Assembly (NCBI RefSeq): GCF_000417505.1
Contig: NZ_APHY01000001.1
Coordinates: 3-53,294, forward strand
Length of the DNA: 53,292 bases
Reading direction: 5' to 3'
Source of the DNA: Megasphaera sp. NM10
GTDB lineage: Bacteria > Bacillota > Negativicutes > Veillonellales > Megasphaeraceae
Shown: one piece after another, positions 32,814-41,882 of the stretch
How the letters are laid out: each line of letters begins with the position of its first letter
Numbering within the stretch: the first letter of the stretch is position 1
Notes under the pieces: model-generated
Told to the model about the DNA's origin: nothing
Databases searched by the model: none
The model's input: the letters and a program-made list of their open reading frames with translations, nothing else
Position numbers and translations under genes: made by a program

Positions 32814-33752
32814 ATGGATACGACAAAGAAGATAGCCGTTATGCTGGGGGTGTGCTTCATGACGTCCCTGTCGGTGGCTGGTGCGACGTTCCATCCCGGT
32901 GACAAGGGACATCAGATTACTGAAATCCAGCAGGCTTTGACGGCGCATGGTTATGATACGGATGCGGATGGCGACTATGGCGATTCGACCCAGGCCGCAG
33001 TCCGTCAGTTCCAGGCAGACCACGGACTGGATTGTGATGGCATCATCGGCGCCGCTACGTATGAAGCCCTCATGGGGGAAGCCATGCCGGAAAACAGGAC
33101 TTCGCAGGGAGGGGCGGCTTCGGACGCTTTGCCGGCTGTTACGGCAGACAATGAAGTCCGCGTGATCCAGCAGGCACTGGCCAATAATGGTTATACCGTC
33201 GATGTCGATGGCGTTTTTGGCGTCGGGACGGAGCAGGCCATCCGCCAGTTCCAGGCCGACCATGGGCTGGAAACGGACGGCATCGTCGGCCAGTCGACTT
33301 TTTATGCCCTTACCGGGCAGGGCCTGCCCAACGGTCCTATCCGCCGTTTCGGCAATGGCGGATATAATGGCCTGGCCCGCGTCGAAAGTCCGGCGGCTAC
33401 GCATATCCTCGACATTGCCAACCAGTATATCGGCGTTCCCTATATCTTTGGCGGTTCGACGCCGTCCGGCTTCGACTGCTCCGGCTTCACGCGCTACGTC
33501 TATTCGGCAGCCGGCATCGACTTGCCGCGCAGTGCCGACGAACAGTATGGCGTAGGTTATTCCGTTTCCATGGCTAACCTGCAGCCTGGCGACCTGGTCT
33601 TCTTCTCGACGTACGACTCGGGCATTTCCCACGTCGGCATCTATATCGGCAATCACCAGTTCATCAATGCCGCCAGCGATGGCGTCAGCATCTCCGATAT
33701 GGACAGCAGTTATTGGGCTGCCCGCTACATCGGAGCCAAACGCGTCATGTAA
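32814..33752 (+). CDS. NlpC/P60 peptidoglycan hydrolase with two PG-binding domains
   Basis: 312-residue cell-wall enzyme. A signal peptide (KKIAVMLGVCFMTSLSVAGA) precedes two PG_binding_1 repeats (DKGHQITEIQQALTAHGYD...AAVRQFQADHGLDCDGIIG and NEVRVIQQALANNGYT...QAIRQFQADHGLETDGIVG), then an NlpC/P60 domain with catalytic Cys in GGSTPSGFDCSGFTRYVY and His in GISHVGIYIGNHQFI. Expected activity is cleavage of D-gamma-glutamyl-diamino acid bonds in peptidoglycan. The ATG at 32814 follows AAAGGGG. A single gene flanked by repeats. Confidence 0.9.
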   Translation: MDTTKKIAVMLGVCFMTSLSVAGATFHPGDKGHQITEIQQALTAHGYDTDADGDYGDSTQAAVRQFQADHGLDCDGIIGAATYEALMGEAMPENRTSQGGAASDALPAVTADNEVRVIQQALANNGYTVDVDGVFGVGTEQAIRQFQADHGLETDGIVGQSTFYALTGQGLPNGPIRRFGNGGYNGLARVESPAATHILDIANQYIGVPYIFGGSTPSGFDCSGFTRYVYSAAGIDLPRSADEQYGVGYSVSMANLQPGDLVFFSTYDSGISHVGIYIGNHQFINAASDGVSISDMDSSYWAARYIGAKRVM

Positions 33753-33771
33753 TGTCAGAAAAAATCCTACA

Positions 33772-33789
33772 GAAAAATCAGAATTTTTC
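33772..33789. promoter_or_regulatory. inverted repeat upstream of the MFS promoter
   Basis: GAAAAAT-CAGA-ATTTTTC, centred about 48 bases before the expected start of transcription, a normal activator position. It is a candidate site for the response regulator at 37676. Confidence 0.45.
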
Positions 33790-33815
33790 GGCTACCGTCA
33801 GCAAAATCCGTTCCT

Positions 33816-33821
33816 TATAAT
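33816..33821 (+). promoter_or_regulatory. -10 element of the MFS transporter gene
   Basis: TATAAT with no recognisable -35 at the right distance, which suggests dependence on an activator. Confidence 0.55.
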
Positions 33822-33881
33822 AGAAACCGTAAATTGCGGAATTATGATTACGGATTTTTGCAACGGAAGGAGTTTTTCACT

Positions 33882-35231
33882 ATGTTCAACCTGATTTGGA
33901 ATTTTTTCAAGACCGCTCCGGATGCTCCGCAGATGACGGATGCCGCGGCGATTAAGAAGAAATTCAATGCCATGCGCTGGCGCGTCTTTGCGTCCATTAC
34001 CATCGGCTATGCCTTTTACTACATCATCCGCCAGAGTTACTCGGTCATCAAGAAGCCGCTCCTGGCTTCGGGGATCGTCACGCCGACGGAAATCGGTATC
34101 ATCGGTTCTATTTTCTTTGTGACCTACGGTCTTGGGAAGTTCACCAACAGCTTCCTGGCAGACCGGATGAACAATAAACGGTTTTTCTCATTCGGCCTGT
34201 TCATTTCCTCACTTACCATGGTCGGCATGGGGCTGGTCAATTCCTTTGTCCCCCTGGCCGTCTTGTGGGGCTTTAATGGCTGGTTCCAGTCGTATGGTGC
34301 CGGGCCGTCTATCGTTTCCCTTAACCAGTGGTTCAGCAATAAACAACGCGGGACCTTATATGGCATCTGGTTCACGAGCCACAATCTCGGCTCTTCTTTC
34401 GCTTACTTTGCCATTGCTGCCATCGTCTCCATGTATAACTGGTCTATGGGATTCATTTCGGCCGGCATCATTTCCCTGGTCGGTACGGTCTTCATCTACT
34501 TTGGCATGAGTGACCGCCCGGAAACGCAGGGCCTGCCGAATGGGGCTGTCTACTATGGGGAAAAGACACAGGAACAGATCGACGAAGAAAAGAAAAAATC
34601 CGTCGGTGCCATGCAGTGGAATGCTGTCGTCAAGAATCCGGCCGTCTGGATCCTCGGCTTGTCCTCGCTCTGCGTCTATATTGCCCGCTATGCCATCGAA
34701 AGCTGGGGCGTCGTCTATCTGACCTCGCAGAAGGGCTATGACATCATGGGCGCTGCCGGCGTCATGGCTTACATGCAGGTAGCCGGTATCTTCGGGGCTC
34801 TGTTGTGCGGCGTCATTTCTGACAAATTCTTTAACCACAAGCGCAACATGCCGGCCTTGCTGTACGGGATTTTCTACTCCCTGTCGATTGCCGGTTTCCT
34901 CTGGGCACCGCAGTCGTTCACCATGGATATGCTGTGCATGACCTTCTACGGCTTCACGATGGGCGCCCTGGTCTGCTACATGGGCGGCCTCATGGCTGTC
35001 GATATCGTACCGAAGCGCGTCACCGGGGCAGCCATGGGCATGATCGGCCTGCTCAGTTATGCCGGTGCAGCTATCCAGGAATTCATCACTGGGAAGCTCA
35101 TGACGATTACCGTCGTCAACGGCGTCAAGACCTATGATTTCGGCATGGCTACGGAATTCTGGGTCGGTGCCGCCATCGCTTCGACCGTATTGGCCCTCCT
35201 CGTATGGAACGCCAAACCGAAAGAAGATTGA
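33882..35231 (+). CDS. MFS organophosphate:phosphate antiporter (UhpT/UhpC/GlpT family)
   Basis: 449-residue membrane carrier with 12 predicted helices. Family traits include RVFASITIGYAFYYIIRQSYSVIKKPLL in helix 1, LGKFTNSFLADRMNNKRFF, and GWFQSYGAGPSIVSLNQWFSNKQRGT, typical of glycerol-3-phosphate and hexose-6-phosphate transporters. The start at 33882 is preceded by GGAAGGAG. A terminator follows (35245). The next three genes encode a binding lipoprotein, histidine kinase and response regulator, the classic company of hexose-phosphate uptake, so hexose 6-phosphate exchange for phosphate is the best guess. Glycerol 3-phosphate is the alternative. Confidence 0.87.
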   Translation: MFNLIWNFFKTAPDAPQMTDAAAIKKKFNAMRWRVFASITIGYAFYYIIRQSYSVIKKPLLASGIVTPTEIGIIGSIFFVTYGLGKFTNSFLADRMNNKRFFSFGLFISSLTMVGMGLVNSFVPLAVLWGFNGWFQSYGAGPSIVSLNQWFSNKQRGTLYGIWFTSHNLGSSFAYFAIAAIVSMYNWSMGFISAGIISLVGTVFIYFGMSDRPETQGLPNGAVYYGEKTQEQIDEEKKKSVGAMQWNAVVKNPAVWILGLSSLCVYIARYAIESWGVVYLTSQKGYDIMGAAGVMAYMQVAGIFGALLCGVISDKFFNHKRNMPALLYGIFYSLSIAGFLWAPQSFTMDMLCMTFYGFTMGALVCYMGGLMAVDIVPKRVTGAAMGMIGLLSYAGAAIQEFITGKLMTITVVNGVKTYDFGMATEFWVGAAIASTVLALLVWNAKPKED

Positions 35232-35244
35232 TTCGTTAATCTGA

Positions 35245-35277
35245 AAGAGGTTGTCTTAATGTGACAACCTCTTTTTG
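35245..35277 (+). terminator. terminator after the MFS gene
   Basis: AAAGAGGTTGTC pairs with GACAACCTCTTT, loop TTAATGT, then T5. Confidence 0.88.
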
Positions 35278-35330
35278 CGCATCTCCATCCTGTATGATAT
35301 AGTAAACGTAATGATTTATGGAGGTAACAG

Positions 35331-36251
35331 ATGAAACGGGTCCTTTCACTGATCGTGCTGGTCATGCTTTCTTTGTTCTGCGCAGCCTGTGCCCGTCCGC
35401 AGGGCTATATCGACTTCACCCAGCCTCAGGATACGCATCCGGCTGCAGAGGAACCGGATACGAAGCCGCTGCGCATCGCCTTTGCGTCGGTCATGTCGCC
35501 GAAGGAAACGCGGCAGGTATACCAGCAGATCGTCAATTATATTTCGCAGCAGGAAAACCGGCCGGCCATCCTCATCCAGCGCCGGACCTATGAAGAACTG
35601 AATACGCTGCTGGCCAATGGCGATGCCGACGTGGCCTTTTCTTCGACTGGGGCCTATGCGGCTTATCAAGGTCATGAGCCCATTGAACTGCTGGCCATGA
35701 CCGAAACGAATGGCTCGTCGTATTATCAGACGTACATCATTACGGCCGCAGACAGCGACATCACCGATAAACACCAGCTCCAGGGGCGGGTCTTTGCTTT
35801 TACGGACCCCTTGAGCTATTCTGGCTGCCTGGCCATTACTTTCCGCCTGGCCCAGCAGGGGACGACGCCAGAGCAGTTCTTTAAGCGCTTCTTCTTCACT
35901 CACGGCCATGACAAGTCCATCTGGGCCGTGGCCAATCACTTGGCCGACGCGGCTGGCGTGGACAGCCAGATTTATGAGCTCATAGAGCAGACGAATCCCC
36001 AGCTGGCCCGGCAGGTGCGGGTGCTGGAAAAGATGCCGGAAGCGCCGACAGGGCCTATCGTCGTGCGCAGCAGCTTGGACTCGGAAGAAAAGGCGTCCTT
36101 GCGGCGGATATTCTATACGATGCACGAAAACCCCGATTTATCGCGGTCCATGAAGACTATTGTCATCGACCGCTTCGTAGCTCCCGATACGGCGGCTTAT
36201 GAGCAGTTCAAACGGCAGTATGCGGAACAGAGACGATTGGCAGGGACTTGA
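35331..36251 (+). CDS. PhnD/HptA-like substrate-binding lipoprotein
   Basis: 306 residues. A lipoprotein signal ends in SLFCAAC with the lipidated Cys20, so the mature protein sits on the outer face of the inner membrane. The core is a PhnD-type periplasmic binding domain (PLRIAFASVMSPKETRQVYQQIV, DADVAFSSTGAYAAY, DPLSYSGCLAITFRLAQ). It is followed at once by a histidine kinase gene (one base between), as in the staphylococcal HptA-HptS-HptR sensor for glucose 6-phosphate. It therefore probably senses an external phosphorylated compound and signals through the kinase, and need not serve an ABC transporter, of which no part is nearby. Confidence 0.82.
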   Translation: MKRVLSLIVLVMLSLFCAACARPQGYIDFTQPQDTHPAAEEPDTKPLRIAFASVMSPKETRQVYQQIVNYISQQENRPAILIQRRTYEELNTLLANGDADVAFSSTGAYAAYQGHEPIELLAMTETNGSSYYQTYIITAADSDITDKHQLQGRVFAFTDPLSYSGCLAITFRLAQQGTTPEQFFKRFFFTHGHDKSIWAVANHLADAAGVDSQIYELIEQTNPQLARQVRVLEKMPEAPTGPIVVRSSLDSEEKASLRRIFYTMHENPDLSRSMKTIVIDRFVAPDTAAYEQFKRQYAEQRRLAGT

Positions 36252-36252
36252 T

Positions 36253-37695
36253 ATGAGAAACTATACACTCTATGTAAAATTTAACGCCCTCATCGTCGGC
36301 ACAATCTTTGTCTGCGGCCTGCTGGCTGCTTCCCTGTTCCTTTACTCGACGAGCACCTATATGAATTACGAACTCGATACATCCGGGCGGGAACTGGCGG
36401 CCTCAATCAGTCAGGTCATCAGTAACGATATCCTCGTCGATGACCGCTTTGCCATGACGGAACAGCTGCTCCATGCTCAGCAGACGAATGACCAGGTGCG
36501 GTATATCCTGGTGACTTATCCCGATGGCCGTATCCTGGCCAGCACGTTTACGGACGGCCTGCCAAAGGGCTTGCCGGAACGGCGCGACGTGCAGCACGAC
36601 AGAGCCGATAAGACTGTGACCTTCGACAGTACGGAAGGATATATACGGGAAGTCGTCTATCCCATTGATGGCGGCCTGGTCGGCTATTTCCGCATCGGCT
36701 TGTCGGAACGGCCGATGATGCAGCTCATGTGGAAGCGCTTCGTCCAGACCATGCTGGTCATCCTGGCCATCTGTCTGGCAGCTTCCGTACTGGCTACGCG
36801 CTATGCCCGGGCTTTTTTGCGGCCTGTCCAGACCCTGGCCCAGGCCATCCGCCAAATCGGCCGCGGGAATTATAGTGTCCGCGTGCCCGTCGAGACGAAA
36901 GATGAAGTCGGGCGCCTGGCGAAAGCCTTCAATGTCATGAGCAACCGCCTGGCTGTAAAAGACCGGGAGAACTCGAAATTGCTGACCGCCCTGCGGGAAA
37001 AGGAGAAGACCCGTATCTGGCTCATCGACCAGCTCTTTTCTGCCCGTGAAGACGAACGGCGCCGCATTTCGCGGGAACTGCACGATGAGACGAGCCAGTC
37101 CATGGTATCGATGCTGGCCTATTTGCGGCTCATCATGGACCAGACAGAAGAGCCAAAGGTCCGGGAACTCGTCGCCGGTGTCCGCGATTTGACCCGCGAG
37201 ACTTTGGAAGGCCTGCGCCATCTCGCCGTCAATCTCCATCCGCCCCTGCTGGATGACCTGGGCCTGGTCGTAGCCATTGAAAAGTACCTGGACACGTATC
37301 GCCAGACACAGCCGGGGCTGACCGTGATCTTCCATCATGACGGCGACATATCGCGCGTGTCCCGGCCAGTGGCCTTGTTTTGCTATCGCATGGTCCAGGA
37401 GGGGCTGACCAACATTGCCCGTCATGCCCAGGCCCATACCGTGACCATCGGGCTCCACGTCCTGCCGTCGAAGCTGACCTTGTCTGTCCGCGACGATGGC
37501 ATCGGCTTCAGTGCGGACCGGGCCGAACGGGCTCGCCTGGATAACCATTTAGGACTGGTCAGTATGCGCGAGCGGACAGATGTATTGAACGGGACCTTTG
37601 CCATCGACAGCCATCCTGGTAAAGGGACGACGCTGACCATTTCTCTACCGTTGTATTTGAGTGAGGAGGAAGAACATGAACATTCTCTTGGCTGA
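36253..37695 (+). CDS. sensor histidine kinase (NarL/UhpB-type)
   Basis: 480 residues. Helix 1 (about 11-30), a periplasmic sensor domain of about 130 residues, helix 2 (about 163-182), a HAMP domain (184-236), then HisKA_3 with phospho-acceptor His277 in RRISRELHDETSQSM, and a GHKL ATPase domain (MVQEGLTNIARHAQA, SVRDDGIGF, GLVSMRERTDVLNG). Its gene overlaps the response regulator gene by 20 bases and starts one base after the lipoprotein stop, so the three are translated together. It presumably reads the lipoprotein's bound state. HK and regulator are of the NarL class, whereas the staphylococcal HptR is AraC-type. Confidence 0.9.
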   Translation: MRNYTLYVKFNALIVGTIFVCGLLAASLFLYSTSTYMNYELDTSGRELAASISQVISNDILVDDRFAMTEQLLHAQQTNDQVRYILVTYPDGRILASTFTDGLPKGLPERRDVQHDRADKTVTFDSTEGYIREVVYPIDGGLVGYFRIGLSERPMMQLMWKRFVQTMLVILAICLAASVLATRYARAFLRPVQTLAQAIRQIGRGNYSVRVPVETKDEVGRLAKAFNVMSNRLAVKDRENSKLLTALREKEKTRIWLIDQLFSAREDERRRISRELHDETSQSMVSMLAYLRLIMDQTEEPKVRELVAGVRDLTRETLEGLRHLAVNLHPPLLDDLGLVVAIEKYLDTYRQTQPGLTVIFHHDGDISRVSRPVALFCYRMVQEGLTNIARHAQAHTVTIGLHVLPSKLTLSVRDDGIGFSADRAERARLDNHLGLVSMRERTDVLNGTFAIDSHPGKGTTLTISLPLYLSEEEEHEHSLG

Positions 37696-38296
37696 TGACC
37701 ACCGTATCTTGCGGACGGGGTTGAAACTATTGCTGGCCTCTCAGGACGACTGCCATGTCGTCGCCGAAGCCTCGAACGGACAGGAAGTCCTGGAGCGGCT
37801 GGAAGACACGCCTGTCGACGTCGTCCTGCTGGACCTTTCCATGCCGGTCATGAATGGCATCGACTGTCTGCGGGAAATCCGGCGCCGCCATTATGATGTC
37901 AAAGTCCTGGTCCTGACCATGTACAGTGAGCAGCAGTACGTCACGGAACTCATGCAGCTCGGTGCAGACGGCTATCTCTGCAAGGACACGCTCGATGCGG
38001 AACTTTTCAAAGGGTTGCGCTCTGTCGTTTCCGGACACCGCTACCTGAGTGAACGCGAAGCCCGGAGCCTCCTCGATGGCGTCCTCGATGGTGCCGGCCA
38101 GCATCCGGCCCTGTCGGCGCGGGAGCAGGAAGTCCTCGTGGCCCTGGTCCATGGCCATTCCCTGTCGGCCATTGGCGACACACTGCACCTCTCGGTCAAG
38201 ACCGTGTCGACTTATAAGACGAGACTCATGCAGAAATTGAACTGCAAGACCAAAGCCGAACTCGTAGACTACGCCTTGAAACACCATTTAATGTGA
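37676..38296 (+). CDS. LuxR/NarL-type response regulator
   Basis: 206 residues: an N-terminal receiver domain with acidic pocket Asp7/Asp8, phospho-acceptor Asp53 in VVLLDLSMP and Lys in YLCKDTLD, then a C-terminal LuxR helix-turn-helix (ALSAREQEVLVALVHGHSLSAIGDTLHLSVKTVSTYKTRLMQKL). Its start lies inside the kinase gene, after GAGGAGGAAGA. Likely target is the MFS transporter gene at 33882, whose promoter lacks a -35 and has an inverted repeat (33772-33789) upstream. Binding is not shown. Confidence 0.9.
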   Translation: MNILLADDHRILRTGLKLLLASQDDCHVVAEASNGQEVLERLEDTPVDVVLLDLSMPVMNGIDCLREIRRRHYDVKVLVLTMYSEQQYVTELMQLGADGYLCKDTLDAELFKGLRSVVSGHRYLSEREARSLLDGVLDGAGQHPALSAREQEVLVALVHGHSLSAIGDTLHLSVKTVSTYKTRLMQKLNCKTKAELVDYALKHHLM

Positions 38297-38412
38297 TGGC
38301 TTTTAAATTTGAAACCATCCACTGACTGCTAACAGCCAGCTACAACGGGCCGCCCTTTGGGACGGCCCCTACGAAAAAAAGGCTTGTCGCACATGCAACA
38401 AGCCTTTTTTTT
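38297..38412. repeat. composite repeat with GTAGGGG-type palindrome, copy A8
   Basis: Contains GGCTTTTAAATTTGAAACC, ACTGACTGCTAACAGCC, the palindrome (minus strand) GTAGGGGCCGTCC-CAAA-GGGCGGCCCG, and a closing terminator. It combines parts of two repeat families. Confidence 0.65.
38378..38412. terminator. bidirectional terminator
   Basis: AAAGGCTTGT pairs with ACAAGCCTTT with inner CGCA/TGC pairs; it sits between the convergent response regulator and the 38411 gene and overlaps the stop of the latter. Confidence 0.82.
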
Positions 38413-39184
38413 AAAATGTTTTCTCAATAATCGCGATATCTTCATCAGTGACGGTCAGGTCCGGTCCTTGGCGCAGGGCTTCGATGGCCTGGGTATCGAC
38501 GACCCAGAGGGCCGGTGCCAGTTCGGCGGCGTGGTCTTTCATCCACGTTGCGATGGCCCGGGCGCCCTGGCTATAGGGCAAGGCGGCTTTGACGTAGCGG
38601 AAGTGGGAGCGGGGAACGGCTTTCATCGGCTGTTTCCATACTTCTTCGATTTCCAGGGTATAGTCACATTCGTGATAGCCGTTGGATACGGCTTCGCGGC
38701 CGATGTCTTCCGTGTTCTTCTGGCCCATGTCGAGGAGCAGGTAGTCGTAGAGCAGGACTTGTTCCCATTTTGCCTTAAAGATATCCCGTTCAGGGAGAAT
38801 CTGGCACGGATCTTCGCTGTACAGGCGCAGCAGGTCCAGGACGAAGCAGAAGCGGTGGCGCTTGAAGGTGAAGTTCAGGGCGTCGACATAGATTTCCCGC
38901 ATGCGGATATACTGTTTCGTCTGTTTGCGGAAATCGCTGTCAAAATAGCTGATCGGCGTCTCGTGGCGGATATACTCGAACAGTTTCTCTTCCAGGGCCA
39001 TCCCCTTTTTAAGGGCTGCCCGGCGGTCGGCCGGGGCTGCCAGGGGATTGCGGAAGGTACGGTTCAGCCGGTCCAGATAGTTCAGGCAGGCCGTTTCCAG
39101 GGCCAGGGCGCTGAAGGGACCGTTATCATGCTGATGTGAAAAAATTTCGTCTTTTTCTGCTGCCGATAGCAATGATGTGGACAT
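38411..39184 (-). CDS. conserved-looking protein of unknown function
   Basis: 257 residues, soluble, with no signal peptide or membrane helix. I do not recognise a family. The sequence is helical and rich in aromatic and charged residues (RKQTKQYIRMREIYVDALNFTFKRHRFCFVLDLL, RSHFRYVKAALPYSQGARAIATW). Its start is 6 bases after the repaired stop of the LysR gene and uses the GAGGAG at that stop, so the two are co-transcribed and the protein may belong to the pathway that regulator controls. Codon use is like its neighbours. Confidence 0.7.
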   Translation of the reverse strand: MSTSLLSAAEKDEIFSHQHDNGPFSALALETACLNYLDRLNRTFRNPLAAPADRRAALKKGMALEEKLFEYIRHETPISYFDSDFRKQTKQYIRMREIYVDALNFTFKRHRFCFVLDLLRLYSEDPCQILPERDIFKAKWEQVLLYDYLLLDMGQKNTEDIGREAVSNGYHECDYTLEIEEVWKQPMKAVPRSHFRYVKAALPYSQGARAIATWMKDHAAELAPALWVVDTQAIEALRQGPDLTVTDEDIAIIEKTF

Positions 39185-39190
39185 CGTGAT

Positions 39191-40131
39191 CTACTCCTCT
39201 GAAAGGTAAGGATGTTCGGCTGCGGCACTCTGGATGGCCGCGTTGGCATCCTTGAAATAATCTTTAAACGACTGTACCATGTCCGGGATGGGTGCGATAA
39301 ATAGCCCTTGCTTTTCCAGATCAGGGCCAGGGTCCAATAGAGATGGGGCTGGACGAGGGGGACGGAGACGGCAAGGTCCGGTGAAATCCGCTGACAGATC
39401 GTGTGCGGCATTAGGGAAATCCCCAGGCGGCCGGCAACCATCTGGGCCAGGAAGTCCCAGTTGCTGGAACGGCAGACGATCTTCGGATGGGCCATGATTT
39501 CCTGGAAAGCCGAACGCAGGTAGGGATTCAGGGAGAATCCGCTTGGGTAGAAGACGAACGTTTCGTCTTTGATATCCGACAAGGTCAGCGATGGCTGGGA
39601 GGCCAGGGGGTGATCCGGCCAGAGAACGACGTCGAGAGGTTCTTCGTGGAAGATGAAAAATTCATAAGGAATTTCTGTCGTAATCGGCAGGGCGACGAAC
39701 CCGACCTGGATGAGGCCGTCATCAATGGCGAATACGACGTCTTGGGAACCGACTTCCTTCATTTCCAGTTCGATTTTGGGATATTTGTTGATGAAATGGG
39801 CGATGAACGGCGCGATGACGGAAGAGCCGATCATAGGCGGTACGCCGACGGACAATTTACCGGCATTGAGCAGCTGTGGCGACTCCATTTCTTCATTCAG
39901 CTGGGTGAATCCCTTGATGAGTTCTTCGATTTTAGGAAGCAAATAGGAACCCGTTTCCGTAAGCTCTACATTTTTCCCCTTGCGGTCGAAGAGCTGGACA
40001 CCCCAGTGTTCTTCCAGGGCTTTGATCCCCTTGCTGATCGACGGCTGGCTGATGTGCAGCGATTTTGAAGCTTTGGTAAAGCTTTTTTTGTGAGCGACTT
40101 CGATGAAGTATGTCAGTTGGAATAAATCCAT
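39191..40131 (-). pseudogene. LysR-family regulator, frameshift near the C terminus
   Basis: Regulator with LysR helix-turn-helix (MDLFQLTYFIEVAHKKSFTKASKSLHISQPSISKGIKALE) and a full effector domain of the CidR/YwbI style. Repaired length is 313 aa. The frame breaks at 39304/39305: after LIWK-KG the sequence should read LFIAPIPDMVQSFKDYFKDANAAIQ to a stop at 39191, but a missing base shifts it, giving a non-homologous tail that runs into the next gene. Only the last 40 residues are affected. The ATG at 40131 is preferred over a GTG five codons upstream that overlaps the AGAGG. A sequencing error is the simplest cause. Confidence 0.82.
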
Positions 40132-40213
40132 GATATAATGTTTCACCTCTCTTTAGTATTCTTATAGTTTACCATATTACGGAATGAAAATCCAATGATG
40201 TATACTTCTTTAT

Positions 40214-40278
40214 AAATGGCGGTACTAAGCCATTTTAAAGCAATCTGTGTTTCTGTAGACTGTCTAATTGTTAACAAT
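40214..40278. promoter_or_regulatory. two inverted repeats between the LysR and dinB genes
   Basis: AAATGGC (40214-40220) faces GCCATTT (40229-40235), and ATTGTTAACAAT (40267-40278) is a perfect palindrome. Both lie in the divergent promoter region and are candidate regulator sites; a TATAAT for dinB is at 40329. Confidence 0.4.
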
Positions 40279-40361
40279 AATTTGTACGAATTAATGCGCC
40301 CCTCTATATTTAGGGCGGCCAATCGTTGTATAATATAAAGTAGAATGGAGGAGGGATGGTT

Positions 40362-41537
40362 ATGGCACGGCGATGGATCATGCATGTCGATATGGATGCG
40401 TTTTATGCTTCTGTAGAACAACGGGATAATCCGGCCCTGAAGGGCCTGCCGGTCATCGTCGGCGGCCTGATGGAGCGGGGCGTCGTCGCGACGGCGTCTT
40501 ATGAAGCCAGGGCTTATGGCGTCCATTCGGCCATGAGCATGAAACTGGCCCGCAGGCTCTGTCCGAATGGCGTCTTCCTGCCTGTGCGCATGTCCCATTA
40601 CCGGCGTATTTCCCATCAGATACGCCTGATCCTGTCCCATTACTCGCCCTTCATCGAACCGCTGGCCCTGGATGAGGCCTTCCTCGACGTCTCCGGCATG
40701 GAGCGCCATTATCCGGATATCGTCGACATGGGTAAAGCCGTAAAGGAAGAAATACGGCGGACGACGGGCCTCGTCGCATCGGCTGGGATAGCACCGAATA
40801 AGTTCCTGGCCAAACTGGCATCGGACCTTCGCAAACCGGATGGCCTGGTCTGGATTCCCTATGGGACTGAGCGGCAGATATTGGCACCCTTGCCGCTGAG
40901 CCGCCTGTGGGGCGTCGGCAAGGTGACCGAAGAGGCCCTGCAAAAAGCGGGCTATCATACTATCGGCGACATCGCCGCGGCCAGTCCCGAAACGCTCCAG
41001 CCCATCGTAGGCAATCAGGCCCAGCGGATTTACCGCTTGTCCCTGGGCCAGGATAACCGGCCGCTGGAAGTACGGCGGCGGCCCCAGTCTGTCGGCAATG
41101 AGCATACGTACAGCCATGACCTGACGCGCGACGCCGAAGTGGATGAACAGTTCCGCCTCCTGGCCAACGAAGTGTCGTGGCGGCTGCGGCAGAACCGGCT
41201 CATGGGACGGATCATCACCATCAAGATACGCTATACCTCTTTCAAGACCATTACCCGCTCTTTGACGCTGCACAGCATAGGGACCTGTTCGGAAGAACAG
41301 TTATATTTTTCGGCAAAAAAATTGTATAATAAGAGCAGAGGTCATGAGCCCATCCGCCTCCTGGGCCTGACGGTCAGCCAGCTCCAGGCCTATCAGGTGC
41401 AGGGCGACTTGTTCTCGGAAGATGAAGAGACGAAGGCGAAAGTGACGGAAGCCATCGACAAGCTGCAGAAACGCTTTGGCCGCACGGCCATCATGAAAGG
41501 ATTTCTTTGGGAAATGTCCCATGAAAAAGATACATAA
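40362..41537 (+). CDS. dinB: DNA polymerase IV (Y family)
   Basis: 391-residue error-prone polymerase for lesion bypass. Catalytic metal ligands Asp10 (MHVDMDAFYASVE), Asp104 and Glu105 (LALDEAFLDVSG); steric-gate region FY at 14-15; thumb helix-hairpin-helix LSRLWGVGKVTEEALQKAGY; little-finger domain; and a sliding-clamp binding motif QGDLF about 30 residues from the end. The ATG at 40362 is favoured over one two codons upstream because of distance to GGAGG. It overlaps the reading frame of the next small gene's leader but not its chosen start. No LexA box was recognised. Confidence 0.93.
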   Translation: MARRWIMHVDMDAFYASVEQRDNPALKGLPVIVGGLMERGVVATASYEARAYGVHSAMSMKLARRLCPNGVFLPVRMSHYRRISHQIRLILSHYSPFIEPLALDEAFLDVSGMERHYPDIVDMGKAVKEEIRRTTGLVASAGIAPNKFLAKLASDLRKPDGLVWIPYGTERQILAPLPLSRLWGVGKVTEEALQKAGYHTIGDIAAASPETLQPIVGNQAQRIYRLSLGQDNRPLEVRRRPQSVGNEHTYSHDLTRDAEVDEQFRLLANEVSWRLRQNRLMGRIITIKIRYTSFKTITRSLTLHSIGTCSEEQLYFSAKKLYNKSRGHEPIRLLGLTVSQLQAYQVQGDLFSEDEETKAKVTEAIDKLQKRFGRTAIMKGFLWEMSHEKDT

Positions 41538-41562
41538 GAACGATAAAGAAGGAGTTTTTGTT

Positions 41563-41850
41563 ATGGCAATTTTTAAAGTAGCTGCCCACACGGGTGATAA
41601 CAACAACGGGTACATCGAATACGATACAGAGACGAAAGAACTCGGCGTCCACTTGAACGACGACGTCATGAATGAACGGGCCCGCCAGTATTTGACGACA
41701 GAAAAAGTCTTGCACCAGTATACGGATTTAGCGCAGTATAAGACCATCAGCACCGTCCCGACATCGAGCCTGGAAATGCTGAAACTGGCCTTGTGCTATA
41801 TCTGGCGGGCTACGGGCATCCACATTGACTGGAGCCGCCCTGTCGATTAA
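41563..41850 (+). CDS. small protein of unknown function
   Basis: 95 residues, MAIFKVAAHTGDNNNGYIEY to IDWSRPVD, soluble and acidic. No family is recognised. The start at 41563 is chosen because AAGGAG lies 7 bases before it; the frame also runs upstream into dinB. Spacing of 25 bases from dinB suggests co-transcription. It ends just before the DnaA-box cluster. Confidence 0.65.
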   Translation: MAIFKVAAHTGDNNNGYIEYDTETKELGVHLNDDVMNERARQYLTTEKVLHQYTDLAQYKTISTVPTSSLEMLKLALCYIWRATGIHIDWSRPVD

Positions 41851-41882
41851 GGGATAAGCCTCCACCATAATCTATGAACAAT

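Noticed and set aside
38357-39139. Plus-strand frame opposite the 38411 gene
   Set aside because: I considered whether this strand codes, since the minus-strand protein is also unrecognised. The minus frame has a good ribosome binding site and LysR coupling; the plus frame starts within a terminator.
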